From Flavobacteriales bacterium (GTDB lineage Bacteria; Bacteroidota; Bacteroidia; Flavobacteriales_D; Sanyastnellaceae), in contig JAQWQB010000048.1 of NCBI GenBank assembly GCA_029245065.1, positions 1 through 38,674 on the forward strand: DNA of 38,674 nucleotides. Direction: 5' to 3'. Positions 16,719 to 24,743 of this stretch are shown in pieces. The position numbers and the translations under genes were made by a program. Positions within the stretch are counted from its first letter, which is position 1; every line of letters starts with the position of its first letter. The notes below the pieces were generated by a model, which worked only from the letters and a program-made list of their open reading frames with translations, was not told where the DNA came from and did not search any database.

Positions 16719-17816
16719 ATGGCACTGAAATGCGGAATTGTTGGCTTGCCCAACGTAGGAAAGTCTACCTTATTTAACTGTTTATCAAACGCTAAGGCAC
16801 AGAGCGCGAATTTTCCGTTCTGTACCATCGAGCCCAACATTGGTGTAATTACTGTTCCCGATGAGCGCTTAAATAAGCTGGCAGAAATAGTGAACCCTCA
16901 AAATTTACAGCCCACCACCGTAGAAATTGTTGATATCGCGGGATTGGTAAAAGGTGCGAGTAAAGGAGAAGGTCTTGGAAACAAATTCTTGGCGAACATT
17001 CGTGAAACAGATGCTATTCTTCACGTGCTTCGCTGCTTTGATGACGGCAACGTAGTTCACGTAGACGGGAGTGTTGATCCAATTCGCGACAAAGAAATTA
17101 TTGATACCGAGCTTCAGCTGAAAGACCTTGAGACCTTGGATACACGTATGCAAAAAGCGGGTAAAGCTGCGCGTACAGGAGATAAGGAAGCGAAAAAGGT
17201 AGTTGACTTTTACAACCGTATTAAAGACGCACTGGAGTCTGGACAGTCAGCTAGAACTGTTGAGTGCGAAGAAAGCGAAGAGCCTCTGATGAAGGAATTG
17301 CAGTTACTAACATCTAAGCCAATCATGTACGTGTGCAACGTAGACGAAGGGAGTGTTGTTGATGGTAACGCATATGTTGAACGCGTTCGCGAAATGGCGG
17401 CTCCAGAAAATGCAGAGGTAATTATCATCGGTGCAGGCATTGAAGCTGATATCGCTGAATTGGATGATTATGAAGAACGCCAGATGTTCTTGGCTGACAT
17501 TGGCTTGGAAGAGCCAGGTGTAGCAAAATTGATCAAGGCGGCTTACTCATTGCTCAACCTTCAGACGTACTTCACAGCAGGGGAGAAAGAAGTAAGAGCG
17601 TGGACAGTAAACGTTGGTGCAACAGCACCACAAGCGGCTGGAGTTATTCACTCTGACTTCGAAAAGGGCTTCATTCGAGCTGAAGTAATCAAGTATGCCG
17701 ATTACGTTGGTCTTGGTTCCGAACAAGCGGTAAAAGAAGCAGGAAAGCTTTCAGTAGAAGGGAAGGAGTACATTGTGCAAGACGGAGATATCATGCATTT
17801 CCGATTCAATGTATGA
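16719..17816 (+). CDS. ychF: YchF/Ola1 family ATPase
   Basis: A 365-residue P-loop protein of the Obg-related YchF group, which prefers ATP over GTP and binds ribosomes. G1 is GLPNVGKST near residue 9, DIAGLVKGASKGEGLGNKFL is the switch II region, and NVDEG replaces the usual NKxD motif as expected for YchF. The C-terminal TGS-like domain carries FTAGEKEVRAWTVNVGATAPQAAGVIHSDFEKGF. The start at 16719 gives the standard family N-terminus and length; 28 additional in-frame upstream codons are rejected because the promoter lies within them. The stop overlaps the ATG of the next gene by 4 bp. Confidence 0.96.
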   Translation: MALKCGIVGLPNVGKSTLFNCLSNAKAQSANFPFCTIEPNIGVITVPDERLNKLAEIVNPQNLQPTTVEIVDIAGLVKGASKGEGLGNKFLANIRETDAILHVLRCFDDGNVVHVDGSVDPIRDKEIIDTELQLKDLETLDTRMQKAGKAARTGDKEAKKVVDFYNRIKDALESGQSARTVECEESEEPLMKELQLLTSKPIMYVCNVDEGSVVDGNAYVERVREMAAPENAEVIIIGAGIEADIAELDDYEERQMFLADIGLEEPGVAKLIKAAYSLLNLQTYFTAGEKEVRAWTVNVGATAPQAAGVIHSDFEKGFIRAEVIKYADYVGLGSEQAVKEAGKLSVEGKEYIVQDGDIMHFRFNV

Positions 17817-18556
17817 TGACCAAAGCAGGTCTAACATATGCCTTACTATTGAGTATTCTGTGGTGGGGATGCAAGAACAAATCGGTTCAGGAACTTGAGA
17901 ACTCCTTCAAAGCTGACCGAGCGACGTTGTTTTCCAACAGCTTGAACTCGAATCAATCTGATTCCTTATTCTTCGATGACACCTCAAAACAAAGTGGACA
18001 ATCCAAACAAGCGTTAGCTGATATTGCTACGTTCTATCACGTAGACTCTGTTCTTGCGGAAATGGTAGAACTGCCGGCATCTTCAAGTTTGCTGCAGGGC
18101 CTCTCTACTTGGAGTGGTATTACGCCGTGGGAAAACAAAAAGACAGACGGGGTTGCCTTCAAGCATATCAACCCGTTGTTCATCGCGTGGTGTGTCCAAC
18201 ATGCCGTCCCTGACCCAACTTCCAAATTCAATGGAGTAAGTTGTAAAGCCCTCTATGATCAGCATTTTTCACGTACAGTGAGGATTTACCGTGAAACATA
18301 TAATCATTTAGAAAACAATGATTTATGGGGCGAGGAAGTCGTGTTGTACCGCGAGCTCATCAAGTCAGAATCGTTCCATCCAACGCGTTACTATAATGAC
18401 CGTTTCCGAGGCATTTTTGATGAGCTCGAGTTTCCACTTGAGACCGCCGTATTCAATCCGTCCAACGGAATTAGCTTTTGGATGAGAAGGGAAATGGATG
18501 GTTCACGCAAGGCTTGCTTCAAGGCATTGGAATTGATTGAAGAACGCTACAATTAG
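17813..18556 (+). CDS. Unknown, probable lipoprotein, coupled to ychF
   Basis: A 247-residue protein that I do not recognise. The N-terminus is a hydrophobic signal ending in LWWGC20; the lipobox is imperfect (Trp instead of Leu at -3), so lipidation is likely but not certain. The mature part starts with a Ser/Asn/Gln-rich stretch and contains WSGITPWENKKTDG, FIAWCVQHAVPDP and WGEEVVLYRELIKSE. Its ATG overlaps the ychF stop (ATGA), so it is probably translated by ribosomes that finish ychF. The encoded envelope protein has no obvious link to YchF. Confidence 0.78.
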   Translation: MMTKAGLTYALLLSILWWGCKNKSVQELENSFKADRATLFSNSLNSNQSDSLFFDDTSKQSGQSKQALADIATFYHVDSVLAEMVELPASSSLLQGLSTWSGITPWENKKTDGVAFKHINPLFIAWCVQHAVPDPTSKFNGVSCKALYDQHFSRTVRIYRETYNHLENNDLWGEEVVLYRELIKSESFHPTRYYNDRFRGIFDELEFPLETAVFNPSNGISFWMRREMDGSRKACFKALELIEERYN

Positions 18557-18605
18557 TAGGTTTTCATACTGTTTTTTAGTTGAATAAATCAATTAACTTC
18601 GTGGT

Positions 18606-19052
18606 ATGAATTACAAAACGATCGTGTTAACGTTGCTCGTTGCAGCGCTTAGCGGATGTGTTACGAATGAGGCGACTTTCAATTCAAAAGAAACAGTTGG
18701 AACACTGTCTGCTTTGATGGACGCACAGGAAAACGCTTGGAACAATGGGGACCTGGATGGCTTTATGTCGTCTTATTGGAAAAGCGACTCCCTTTCATTT
18801 ATCGGTTCAAGAGGGTTGTCCAAAGGATGGACAACAACCCTTGACAATTATAAAAAATCGTATCCTACTTCTGAAAAGATGGGCCGCCTGGCTTTCAATA
18901 ATTTAGAAATGGAACAAGTCAGTGAAAATGCGGCTTTTGTAATTGGCCAATGGACACTTTACAGAACGCAAGATACTTTATCAGGCCACTACAGTTTGCT
19001 TTGGAAAAAGGTAGCAGGCTCATGGGTAATAGTAGCAGATCATTCAAGTTAA
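18606..19052 (+). CDS. DUF4440/SnoaL-like lipoprotein
   Basis: A 148-residue protein with a canonical lipobox L15-S-G-C18, so it should be anchored in a membrane outside the cytoplasm. The rest fits the NTF2-like cone fold of DUF4440: an N-terminal helix LMDAQENAWNNGDLDGFMSSYW, then SLSFIGSRG, and the C-terminal strands GHYSLLWKKVAGSWVIVADHSS. Members of this fold bind small ligands or act as small enzymes; no specific activity can be assigned. The rhomboid protease gene starts one base after its stop, which indicates one transcript. Confidence 0.85.
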   Translation: MNYKTIVLTLLVAALSGCVTNEATFNSKETVGTLSALMDAQENAWNNGDLDGFMSSYWKSDSLSFIGSRGLSKGWTTTLDNYKKSYPTSEKMGRLAFNNLEMEQVSENAAFVIGQWTLYRTQDTLSGHYSLLWKKVAGSWVIVADHSS

Positions 19053-19053
19053 C

Positions 19054-19722
19054 ATGGCAATTGAATTCTCTATAACAATCGTCATCATTGCCATTACTGT
19101 AATAGCTTCTTTTTTCGCCTTCAATAACAGGGAGAAATTGGGGCAATGGATGATGAACCCGTACGCTGTTGTTCACTACAAAGATTACAAGCGATTATTG
19201 ACCCATGGACTCATCCATGGCGACATGATGCACCTGTTTTTCAATGTGTTTGTGTTGCACCAATTCGGAAGTTCCGTAGAAATGGTATTTACCAATGAAA
19301 GTGCGTTCAACGTTGTGTTTGGTATGCAAAACTGGTGGGGCTCTGGAATGGGAATTAGCATGTTCTTAATGCTTTACATTGGGGCGATATTCGCAGCTAC
19401 CATTCCTTCTATCATCAAACACAAAGACAATCCTGGCTACAATTCTCTTGGAGCTTCAGGGGCGGTGTCTGCCGTTTTGATAGTGTATATTCTTATTCAA
19501 CCTACGGCCTCTTTGACATTGCTCATTTTTCCTTTCTTCCCCATACCAGCATGGGTAATGGGAATACTGTTTTTTGTTTTCGAAGCTTATATGAATAAGC
19601 GTGGAGGAACGGGAATTGCCCATGACGCGCACATCTACGGCGCCATTTACGGCTTACTTTTTATGACCGTTGTGCAGCCAAGTGTTTGGACTTGGTTCTT
19701 CGGAACGTTGTTCGGCGGGTAG
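19054..19722 (+). CDS. Rhomboid family intramembrane serine protease
   Basis: A 222-residue membrane protein with about six hydrophobic segments. The rhomboid catalytic dyad is complete: Ser135 in LGASGAVSA (GxSG) and His193 in HDAHIYGAIYG. The supporting H60xxxN64 motif is in GDMMHLFFNVF. Rhomboids cut transmembrane helices of other proteins. The substrate is unknown; the DUF4440 lipoprotein encoded one base upstream is co-transcribed but is not an obvious substrate, as it lacks a membrane helix after processing. Confidence 0.93.
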   Translation: MAIEFSITIVIIAITVIASFFAFNNREKLGQWMMNPYAVVHYKDYKRLLTHGLIHGDMMHLFFNVFVLHQFGSSVEMVFTNESAFNVVFGMQNWWGSGMGISMFLMLYIGAIFAATIPSIIKHKDNPGYNSLGASGAVSAVLIVYILIQPTASLTLLIFPFFPIPAWVMGILFFVFEAYMNKRGGTGIAHDAHIYGAIYGLLFMTVVQPSVWTWFFGTLFGG

Positions 19723-19736
19723 GTTACTCCAATGGG

Positions 19737-20033
19737 TTAGTCTTCTAGCACCCGAACAACGAAAATATCTTCGTTTGGCTTCTTCATGAAATATTCTTCT
19801 CGTGCGAACTTTTCAAGCGTTGCGTCGTTCGTTGTAAGATCATAAAGCGCTTCTCGGGTAAGCTCGTTTTCACGTTCAAGATATTCCATTTCTCGTTTCA
19901 TGTCACGCAATTCGCCACGAGATTTCATGATGAAGAATAAATCTACATCATTGAAAAACAAGACCCATAGCAAGAAAACAATGGGAGTCAGGATGTACTT
20001 GTTCTTAAGAAATGCCGGTATTTTCCATTTCAT
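19737..20033 (-). CDS. Septum formation initiator family protein (FtsB/DivIC-like)
   Basis: A 98-residue bitopic membrane protein: a basic N-terminus, one membrane helix (about residues 13-29), a heptad-rich coiled coil (about 36-66, with MKREMEYLERENELTREAL), and the C-terminal motif KFAREEYFMKKPNEDIFVV typical of this family in Bacteroidota. It is expected to join the division complex with FtsL/FtsQ-like partners. The ATG at 20033 is chosen over an in-frame upstream ATG at 20093 because the extra 20 residues are polar and place the membrane helix too far from the N-terminus. It is the last gene of the run that starts with folP, but 103 bp separate it from the transporter gene. Confidence 0.88.
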   Translation of the reverse strand: MKWKIPAFLKNKYILTPIVFLLWVLFFNDVDLFFIMKSRGELRDMKREMEYLERENELTREALYDLTTNDATLEKFAREEYFMKKPNEDIFVVRVLED

Positions 20034-20136
20034 CCTACTAAATTCGGACGAAAACCTGCTTTCCCGAGGCCGATCAATTGAAGTTTTGAACATCGGGTTT
20101 TCGATAGCACGGCGTCATGGGGATTCAGCAAAAGAA

Positions 20137-21054
20137 TCAATGGATTTCGTTTGGTGCAACAGACTTCAGCAAGCCCTTTCCAAGGAGTGCATAACCATAG
20201 CCAGAGATCAAGTGCCATACACCCCACCAAGCAAGAATCATCGACATGGGGCCGTTTCCATCAAAGAAATTGAACACGATTACCAATCCCAAAGCAGTAT
20301 TCTGAATAGAGGTTTCCAGTCCAATTGTAATGCGGTCTTGCCAAGGGCGTTTGAATACACTCCCAAGGCCTATTCCCATTACAAATGCTAAAAAGTTATG
20401 AGCTAGCACTAAGAAGAATACCAACCCGACGAAGTTGATGAAGTGATCAATATTTGCCTTCAACGCCACCACAATGAAGCCGATGAGCAGCAAAAATGCA
20501 ATAACCTGCATTGGCTTTTTAATCCGTTCAGCGAGTTTCGAAAAACGGTGATTGAATAAAACCCCCAAGAATGCAGGCAAAACAATAATGAGTAGGATCA
20601 TCCCTAAGGCTGGTAAAAAGGGAAGGTGAAAGTCATGTACATCGTCGGCTGGCAGCAACGTTGTTGCCCAAAACACAAACAACAGTGGAGTGGTGAAAGC
20701 CGACACAAGTGAAGAGATAGAGGTCAGGGCAATGCTCAGCGCAATGTTTCCTTTTCCTATTAAGGAAAAGAAATTAGAGACATTCCCACCGGGACAAGCG
20801 GCTAGAAGTAACATTCCCATGGCTACAGAAGTTGGCGGTTCTAGTAGAAGAATAAGTCCAACGGTCAACAGGGGCAAAAGAACAAGCTGGCTAATCAAGC
20901 CTAACACAACAGATAATGGATTCTTCAGGATGTACTTGAGGTTGTCAAGTTTCAGGTGGAGTGCAACACTGAACATGATAATGGCCAAACATAAGTTCAG
21001 CAAATTCAAGCTTTCTGGACTAAAACGAAGGGTTATATCATTCAACTCCTCCAT
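20137..21054 (-). CDS. Bile acid:sodium symporter (BASS) family transporter
   Basis: A 305-residue protein with about nine to ten hydrophobic segments. Family hallmarks are LLLAACPGGNVSNFFSLIG with the following NIALSIALTSISS, and GLETSIQNTALGLVIVF, which resembles the sodium-site motif of BASS proteins (E-x-x-x-QN). The transported compound is probably an organic anion such as pyruvate, pantoate or a bile-acid-like sterol, but the sequence does not say which. The ATG lies inside the end of cdaA (17-bp overlap), which indicates co-transcription with folP-cdaA. Confidence 0.9.
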   Translation of the reverse strand: MEELNDITLRFSPESLNLLNLCLAIIMFSVALHLKLDNLKYILKNPLSVVLGLISQLVLLPLLTVGLILLLEPPTSVAMGMLLLAACPGGNVSNFFSLIGKGNIALSIALTSISSLVSAFTTPLLFVFWATTLLPADDVHDFHLPFLPALGMILLIIVLPAFLGVLFNHRFSKLAERIKKPMQVIAFLLLIGFIVVALKANIDHFINFVGLVFFLVLAHNFLAFVMGIGLGSVFKRPWQDRITIGLETSIQNTALGLVIVFNFFDGNGPMSMILAWWGVWHLISGYGYALLGKGLLKSVAPNEIH

Positions 21055-21826
21055 TCAATACGTTCCTTAGTTCGGTGGTAGTGCAGCGCATGTTTAGTTT
21101 ACCGGCCATGGCGTAAGATATTTTCCCGGTCTCCTCCGAAACCAATACCACAACGGCATCCGTTTGTTCGGCCATTCCTAGTGCAGCCCGATGACGCATT
21201 CCAACTCCTTTCAATAGGTCATCTGATTCCGAGGCAGGGAGCACGCCACCAGCACTTTGAATGCGGTCGTTTTGAATAAGAACCGCGCCATCATGCAGGG
21301 GGCTGTTTTTGAAGAAGATGCTCTCTAAAAGAACGGCTGTTAATACAGCGTCAATTTTACGTGATGACCGAATAAAAGGAGAGGGGTCCGAAGAACGCGA
21401 AACAACAATCAACGCACCTGTTTTGGAATCTGCCATGCGTTCGCAAGCACGAATAATGCTGTCTGCAAACTTATTATCTACCTGTTGATCTTTGTTCGAG
21501 AACCACTTTTGTAGGAAAGAAGGTTTGTTAGATAAGAATTCCCTGTTCCCAATAAACAGCAAAAATTGACGAAGCTCTTGTTGGAAAACGATCATCAAGG
21601 CGATGACACCAACACCAATAAACTGACCTAGAATTTCTCCAAGCATCTCCATTTGGAAAGCGGAAACCAACTTCCAAAGAAAGTAGATGGCCAAAATGCC
21701 AAAGAAGATTTTAATGGCAACGGTACCTCTGGTTAGCTTGTAAAGCTGATAAATAATGATGCCAACTAAGACGATGTCTATTCCGTCAATAGCGTTGAAA
21801 TCTAGAAATCCGAGTGTTCCAATCAT
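21038..21826 (-). CDS. cdaA: Diadenylate cyclase CdaA
   Basis: A 262-residue membrane-anchored enzyme that makes cyclic di-AMP from two ATP. Three N-terminal hydrophobic segments (about residues 14-30, 38-55, 65-82) precede the DAC domain, which has the catalytic motifs D179-G-A in PLHDGAVLIQ and R211-H-R in GMRHRAALGMAE. Upstream, SRSSDPSPFIRSSRKIDA also fits the family. Its start overlaps the folP stop by 4 bp; the folP-cdaA pair is conserved in Bacteroidota as far as I know. No phosphodiesterase or c-di-AMP receptor gene is visible nearby. Confidence 0.95.
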   Translation of the reverse strand: MIGTLGFLDFNAIDGIDIVLVGIIIYQLYKLTRGTVAIKIFFGILAIYFLWKLVSAFQMEMLGEILGQFIGVGVIALMIVFQQELRQFLLFIGNREFLSNKPSFLQKWFSNKDQQVDNKFADSIIRACERMADSKTGALIVVSRSSDPSPFIRSSRKIDAVLTAVLLESIFFKNSPLHDGAVLIQNDRIQSAGGVLPASESDDLLKGVGMRHRAALGMAEQTDAVVVLVSEETGKISYAMAGKLNMRCTTTELRNVLNGGVE

Positions 21827-22656
21827 GATGCGTTGGCTAAGCTAACAATTTTGATTGCTTCTACGGCGCTTTTGACATCATGAACCCGAAGAATAGCAGC
21901 CCCTTTTTGAAGTGCAATGGTATTGGCTACAGTGGTGGCATTTAAGGCATCCGTAGCCTCAATGTTCAATGGTTTGTAAAGCATGGACTTCCGTGAAAGA
22001 CCTGCCAGTATTGGGCGATTGAGGAAGTTGAATTCGTCCAAGTGCTGTAGTAACTTAAAATTGTGTGCTACCGTTTTACCAAATCCAAACCCTGGATCTA
22101 AGCACACATCAGCAATTCCTTTTTGAGCCAAAAGCGACAGTTTCTCGGTGAAAAAGGAATAGACTTCATTCACTACATTTTCATAACTAGGCGCGCTTTG
22201 CATGGTCTGCGGGGTTCCTTGCATGTGCATCAATACATAGCTCATTTGGTGCTCCGCTACTACCTCTATCAATGACGGATCAATTGACCATGCACTCACG
22301 TCGTTTACCATTCCTGCTCCCGCTTGAAAAGCAGCGTCGGCAACGGAACCATAAAATGTATCGATGCTCACAAAAGCGTTCGGATAACGCTCTTTGATTC
22401 CTTCAATGACTGGAACAATGCGTTTCAATTCTTCCTTCTCAGTAATCCTTTCTGCCCCAGGACGTGTGCTTTGTCCGCCAACATCAATAATGTCAACACC
22501 ATCAGCCACCATGCTGTCAATCCGTTTAAATCCAGTTGAATCAGCGGTGAATCTACTTCCTTCGAAAAAAGAATCAGGAGTGGCATTCACAATACCCATG
22601 ACAAGTGGAGTTGAACTGGTGATAAGTTGACCTTGGTTACGCAGTGTGAAATTCAT
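21823..22656 (-). CDS. folP: Dihydropteroate synthase
   Basis: A 277-residue TIM-barrel enzyme that joins p-aminobenzoate to the pterin pyrophosphate in folate synthesis and is the target of sulfonamides. Diagnostic motifs in order: VMGIVNATPDSFFEGSRF, DIIDVGGQSTRPGAERI, VSIDTFYGSVADAAFQAGAG with VNDVSAW, YVLMHMQGTPQTMQ, CLDPGFGFGKTVAHNFKLL, and RPILAGLSRKSML. The length is normal. It is first in a run with cdaA and the BASS transporter. The ATG at 22656 is divergent from the DUF1599 gene, with 48 bp between start codons. Confidence 0.96.
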   Translation of the reverse strand: MNFTLRNQGQLITSSTPLVMGIVNATPDSFFEGSRFTADSTGFKRIDSMVADGVDIIDVGGQSTRPGAERITEKEELKRIVPVIEGIKERYPNAFVSIDTFYGSVADAAFQAGAGMVNDVSAWSIDPSLIEVVAEHQMSYVLMHMQGTPQTMQSAPSYENVVNEVYSFFTEKLSLLAQKGIADVCLDPGFGFGKTVAHNFKLLQHLDEFNFLNRPILAGLSRKSMLYKPLNIEATDALNATTVANTIALQKGAAILRVHDVKSAVEAIKIVSLANAS

Positions 22657-22675
22657 GATTTCGAATCAATGGTTG

Positions 22676-22696
22676 TATCTTTCGGCGGGAAAGTTA
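22676..22696. promoter_or_regulatory. Dyad of two facing -7-like elements between folP and DUF1599
   Basis: TATCTTTC (22676-22683), 5 bp, GAAAGTTA (22689-22696): an imperfect inverted repeat with 7 of 8 pairs. On each strand the arm reads as a -7 element with C in the last place (TATCTTTC on plus, TAACTTTC on minus). Transcription of both genes may start over the same 20 bp. Confidence 0.4.
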
Positions 22697-22704
22697 ATGA
22701 ACGA

Positions 22705-23253
22705 ATGACGGATACCAACAACCAATACGATGCAGTTATCAATCGCTGCGAAGATATTTTTCAGAAGAAGACAAAAGATTACGGCACTGCATGGCGTATT
22801 CTTCGCACTTCTTCGCTGACCGATCAGATTTTCATCAAAGCAAATCGAATTCGAACACTTCAAGAAACGGGAGTAAGCAAAGTTGGTGAAGGTATTGAAG
22901 ATGAATTTGTTGGGATCATTAACTACTGCGTTATGGCCATGATTCAATTGGAGTTGAATGAAGATGCACCATTGGAACTTCCGGTGAACGAAGGAATGGA
23001 GCTCTATCACAAACATGTGAATCAAACGAAAGCATTGATGCAGAAGAAGAACCATGATTACGGTGAAGCATGGCGAGATATGCGGGTAAGTTCTCTCACG
23101 GATCTAATTTTAATGAAGCTCCTTCGCGTTAAGCAAATTGAAGATAACAAAGGGGAAACGCTTATTTCTGAAGGAATTGACGCTAACTACCAAGACATGC
23201 TAAACTACGCTGTCTTCGCCCTAATTCTCATTTCAGAAGGAGCGAATGCATAG
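22705..23253 (+). CDS. DUF1599 protein, two tandem repeats of the domain
   Basis: A 182-residue soluble protein made of two copies of one domain (about residues 13-83 and 106-178). Each copy has KK, then DYG, then AWRxxRxSSLTD, then IxxK, and ends with EGI followed by a hydrophobic helix. DYG is at 25-27 and 118-120. The ATG at 22705 is chosen over in-frame codons back to 22627, which would overlap folP and the likely promoter. From memory, this domain has been linked to nucleotide or base modification systems, but I cannot verify that and no reaction is established. It is divergent from folP and upstream of the DoxX fusion. Confidence 0.88.
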   Translation: MTDTNNQYDAVINRCEDIFQKKTKDYGTAWRILRTSSLTDQIFIKANRIRTLQETGVSKVGEGIEDEFVGIINYCVMAMIQLELNEDAPLELPVNEGMELYHKHVNQTKALMQKKNHDYGEAWRDMRVSSLTDLILMKLLRVKQIEDNKGETLISEGIDANYQDMLNYAVFALILISEGANA

Positions 23254-23343
23254 GTGTTAAGACCTTGTTAAATAGAAAACCCCCACGAGTTACAGACGTA
23301 AATTGTAAGCAAATTTCAACGTGAACGCACAAAATCTTGCCGC

Positions 23344-24741
23344 ATGAAAGTTATTCTCATCATTTGCCGAATCTTAGTTGGATCCCTGTTCATTGTGTCA
23401 GGATTGATCAAGTCAAACGACGTTCTTGGATTTGTATACAAACTAGAAGAGTACTTCGAGCCAGGTGCCCTAAACTTGGAGTGGCTTGTCCCTTACGCAC
23501 TTCCGCTGGCAATCTTCATTGTCATTGGAGAGGTGTTGCTAGGTGTAGCCTTATTAGTAGGTGCGCTTCCCAAACTCACTAGTGTCTTAACGTTGGTTAT
23601 CATGTTGTTCTTCACGTGGTTAACGTTCTATACCGACAACTGTGATCCAAACGGTGTGGTAATGGTAGAGAACGCTGCAGGGGTAATGGAAGAAATCCCC
23701 AATCAATGTGTACTTGAATGTGGTTGCTTCGGAAATGCCATTCCACTGACCCCAAAAGAGAGTTTCTACAAAGATGTAATCCTCTTGATATTTGTGATAC
23801 CTATTGTGCTTGGGGCTTTATTCGGACGAATTACACTCAACACAAGCAAGGAAGCGATGTTCATCTACACCTTCTCCATCTTAATTACAGCCTTGTTCTC
23901 CATGATGATGCTTGACTGGATGTTCCCTACATTATTTACGGCACTTTGTCTCTTGATTGCATCGTTCATTCAGCGACGCGTTGAAGGGAAGAAGAAAGAG
24001 TACCTCATGGCACTTGGTGTGTTGGTTGTGGCTGGAATTTTCCAGTATTCTACTTTGTATCACCTGCCAATGAAAGATTACCGCCCATATGCAGTTGGAG
24101 AAAGCGTGCGTCAGAACATGAAGGACGCAGATGCACTCAATGACGAGTTAGAGCCAGGACAAGAACCATATACAGCACCTCAGTACGCTACTGAGTATAC
24201 GTTTGTGAATATCAAGACGAAGCAAGATACAGTTGTATTGTCTTCTGATTGGCTGCAGATTTACAATGAAGATTGGTTCAAGAACAACTACGAAATCAAA
24301 GAAGGTGGTTACGATGGGGCCGAAGTTAAAGTTGCTGACGGTTATGACCCAAGGATCAAGGATTTCGAGGTGATGAGCTACGATGGCGATGACTACACGT
24401 ATGAAATCGTAGATTATCCTGGTTACACCTTCTTGCACATTTCCAATACATTGGGCAAAGCACATACTTGTCCGCAAGAGTCCCTTACCGCTTTGGCTAA
24501 AGAAGCAGAAGCCAATGGACATCAGTTCTTTGCACTTACCAATGCTTCTTATGACGAAGCGGAAGACTACCGTCGTAAACACGAAGCGGCATATCCATTC
24601 TTGGTGTGTGATCAGACAGAATTGAAAATTGTAGTAAGAAGCAATCCAGGGCTAGTGCTTTTGCATGATGGAGTAGTGGTTGAAAAATGGGCTGCCTCTG
24701 ACATTCCGGCATTTTCTGATTTGAATGAATTGATGAAGTAA
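23344..24741 (+). CDS. BT_3928-type DoxX/MauE membrane protein with thioredoxin-like C-terminus
   Basis: A 465-residue protein. Residues 1-165 form a DoxX/MauE-like four-helix membrane unit (RILVGSLFIVSGLIKSNDV, then GEVLLGVALLVGALPK), with a cysteine pair in the extracytoplasmic loop ending in ECGCFGNAIPLTPKES. Further membrane segments run to about residue 245. The C-terminal 200 residues are soluble and end in a thioredoxin-like pattern (YTFLHISNTLGKAHTCPQES, then FFALTNASYDEAEDY and PGLVLLHDGVVVEKWA), but there is no CxxC active site; a single Cys sits in the HTCPQ segment. The family is conserved in Bacteroidota; a role in envelope redox chemistry is inference. Confidence 0.85.
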   Translation: MKVILIICRILVGSLFIVSGLIKSNDVLGFVYKLEEYFEPGALNLEWLVPYALPLAIFIVIGEVLLGVALLVGALPKLTSVLTLVIMLFFTWLTFYTDNCDPNGVVMVENAAGVMEEIPNQCVLECGCFGNAIPLTPKESFYKDVILLIFVIPIVLGALFGRITLNTSKEAMFIYTFSILITALFSMMMLDWMFPTLFTALCLLIASFIQRRVEGKKKEYLMALGVLVVAGIFQYSTLYHLPMKDYRPYAVGESVRQNMKDADALNDELEPGQEPYTAPQYATEYTFVNIKTKQDTVVLSSDWLQIYNEDWFKNNYEIKEGGYDGAEVKVADGYDPRIKDFEVMSYDGDDYTYEIVDYPGYTFLHISNTLGKAHTCPQESLTALAKEAEANGHQFFALTNASYDEAEDYRRKHEAAYPFLVCDQTELKIVVRSNPGLVLLHDGVVVEKWAASDIPAFSDLNELMK

Positions 24742-24743
24742 GG

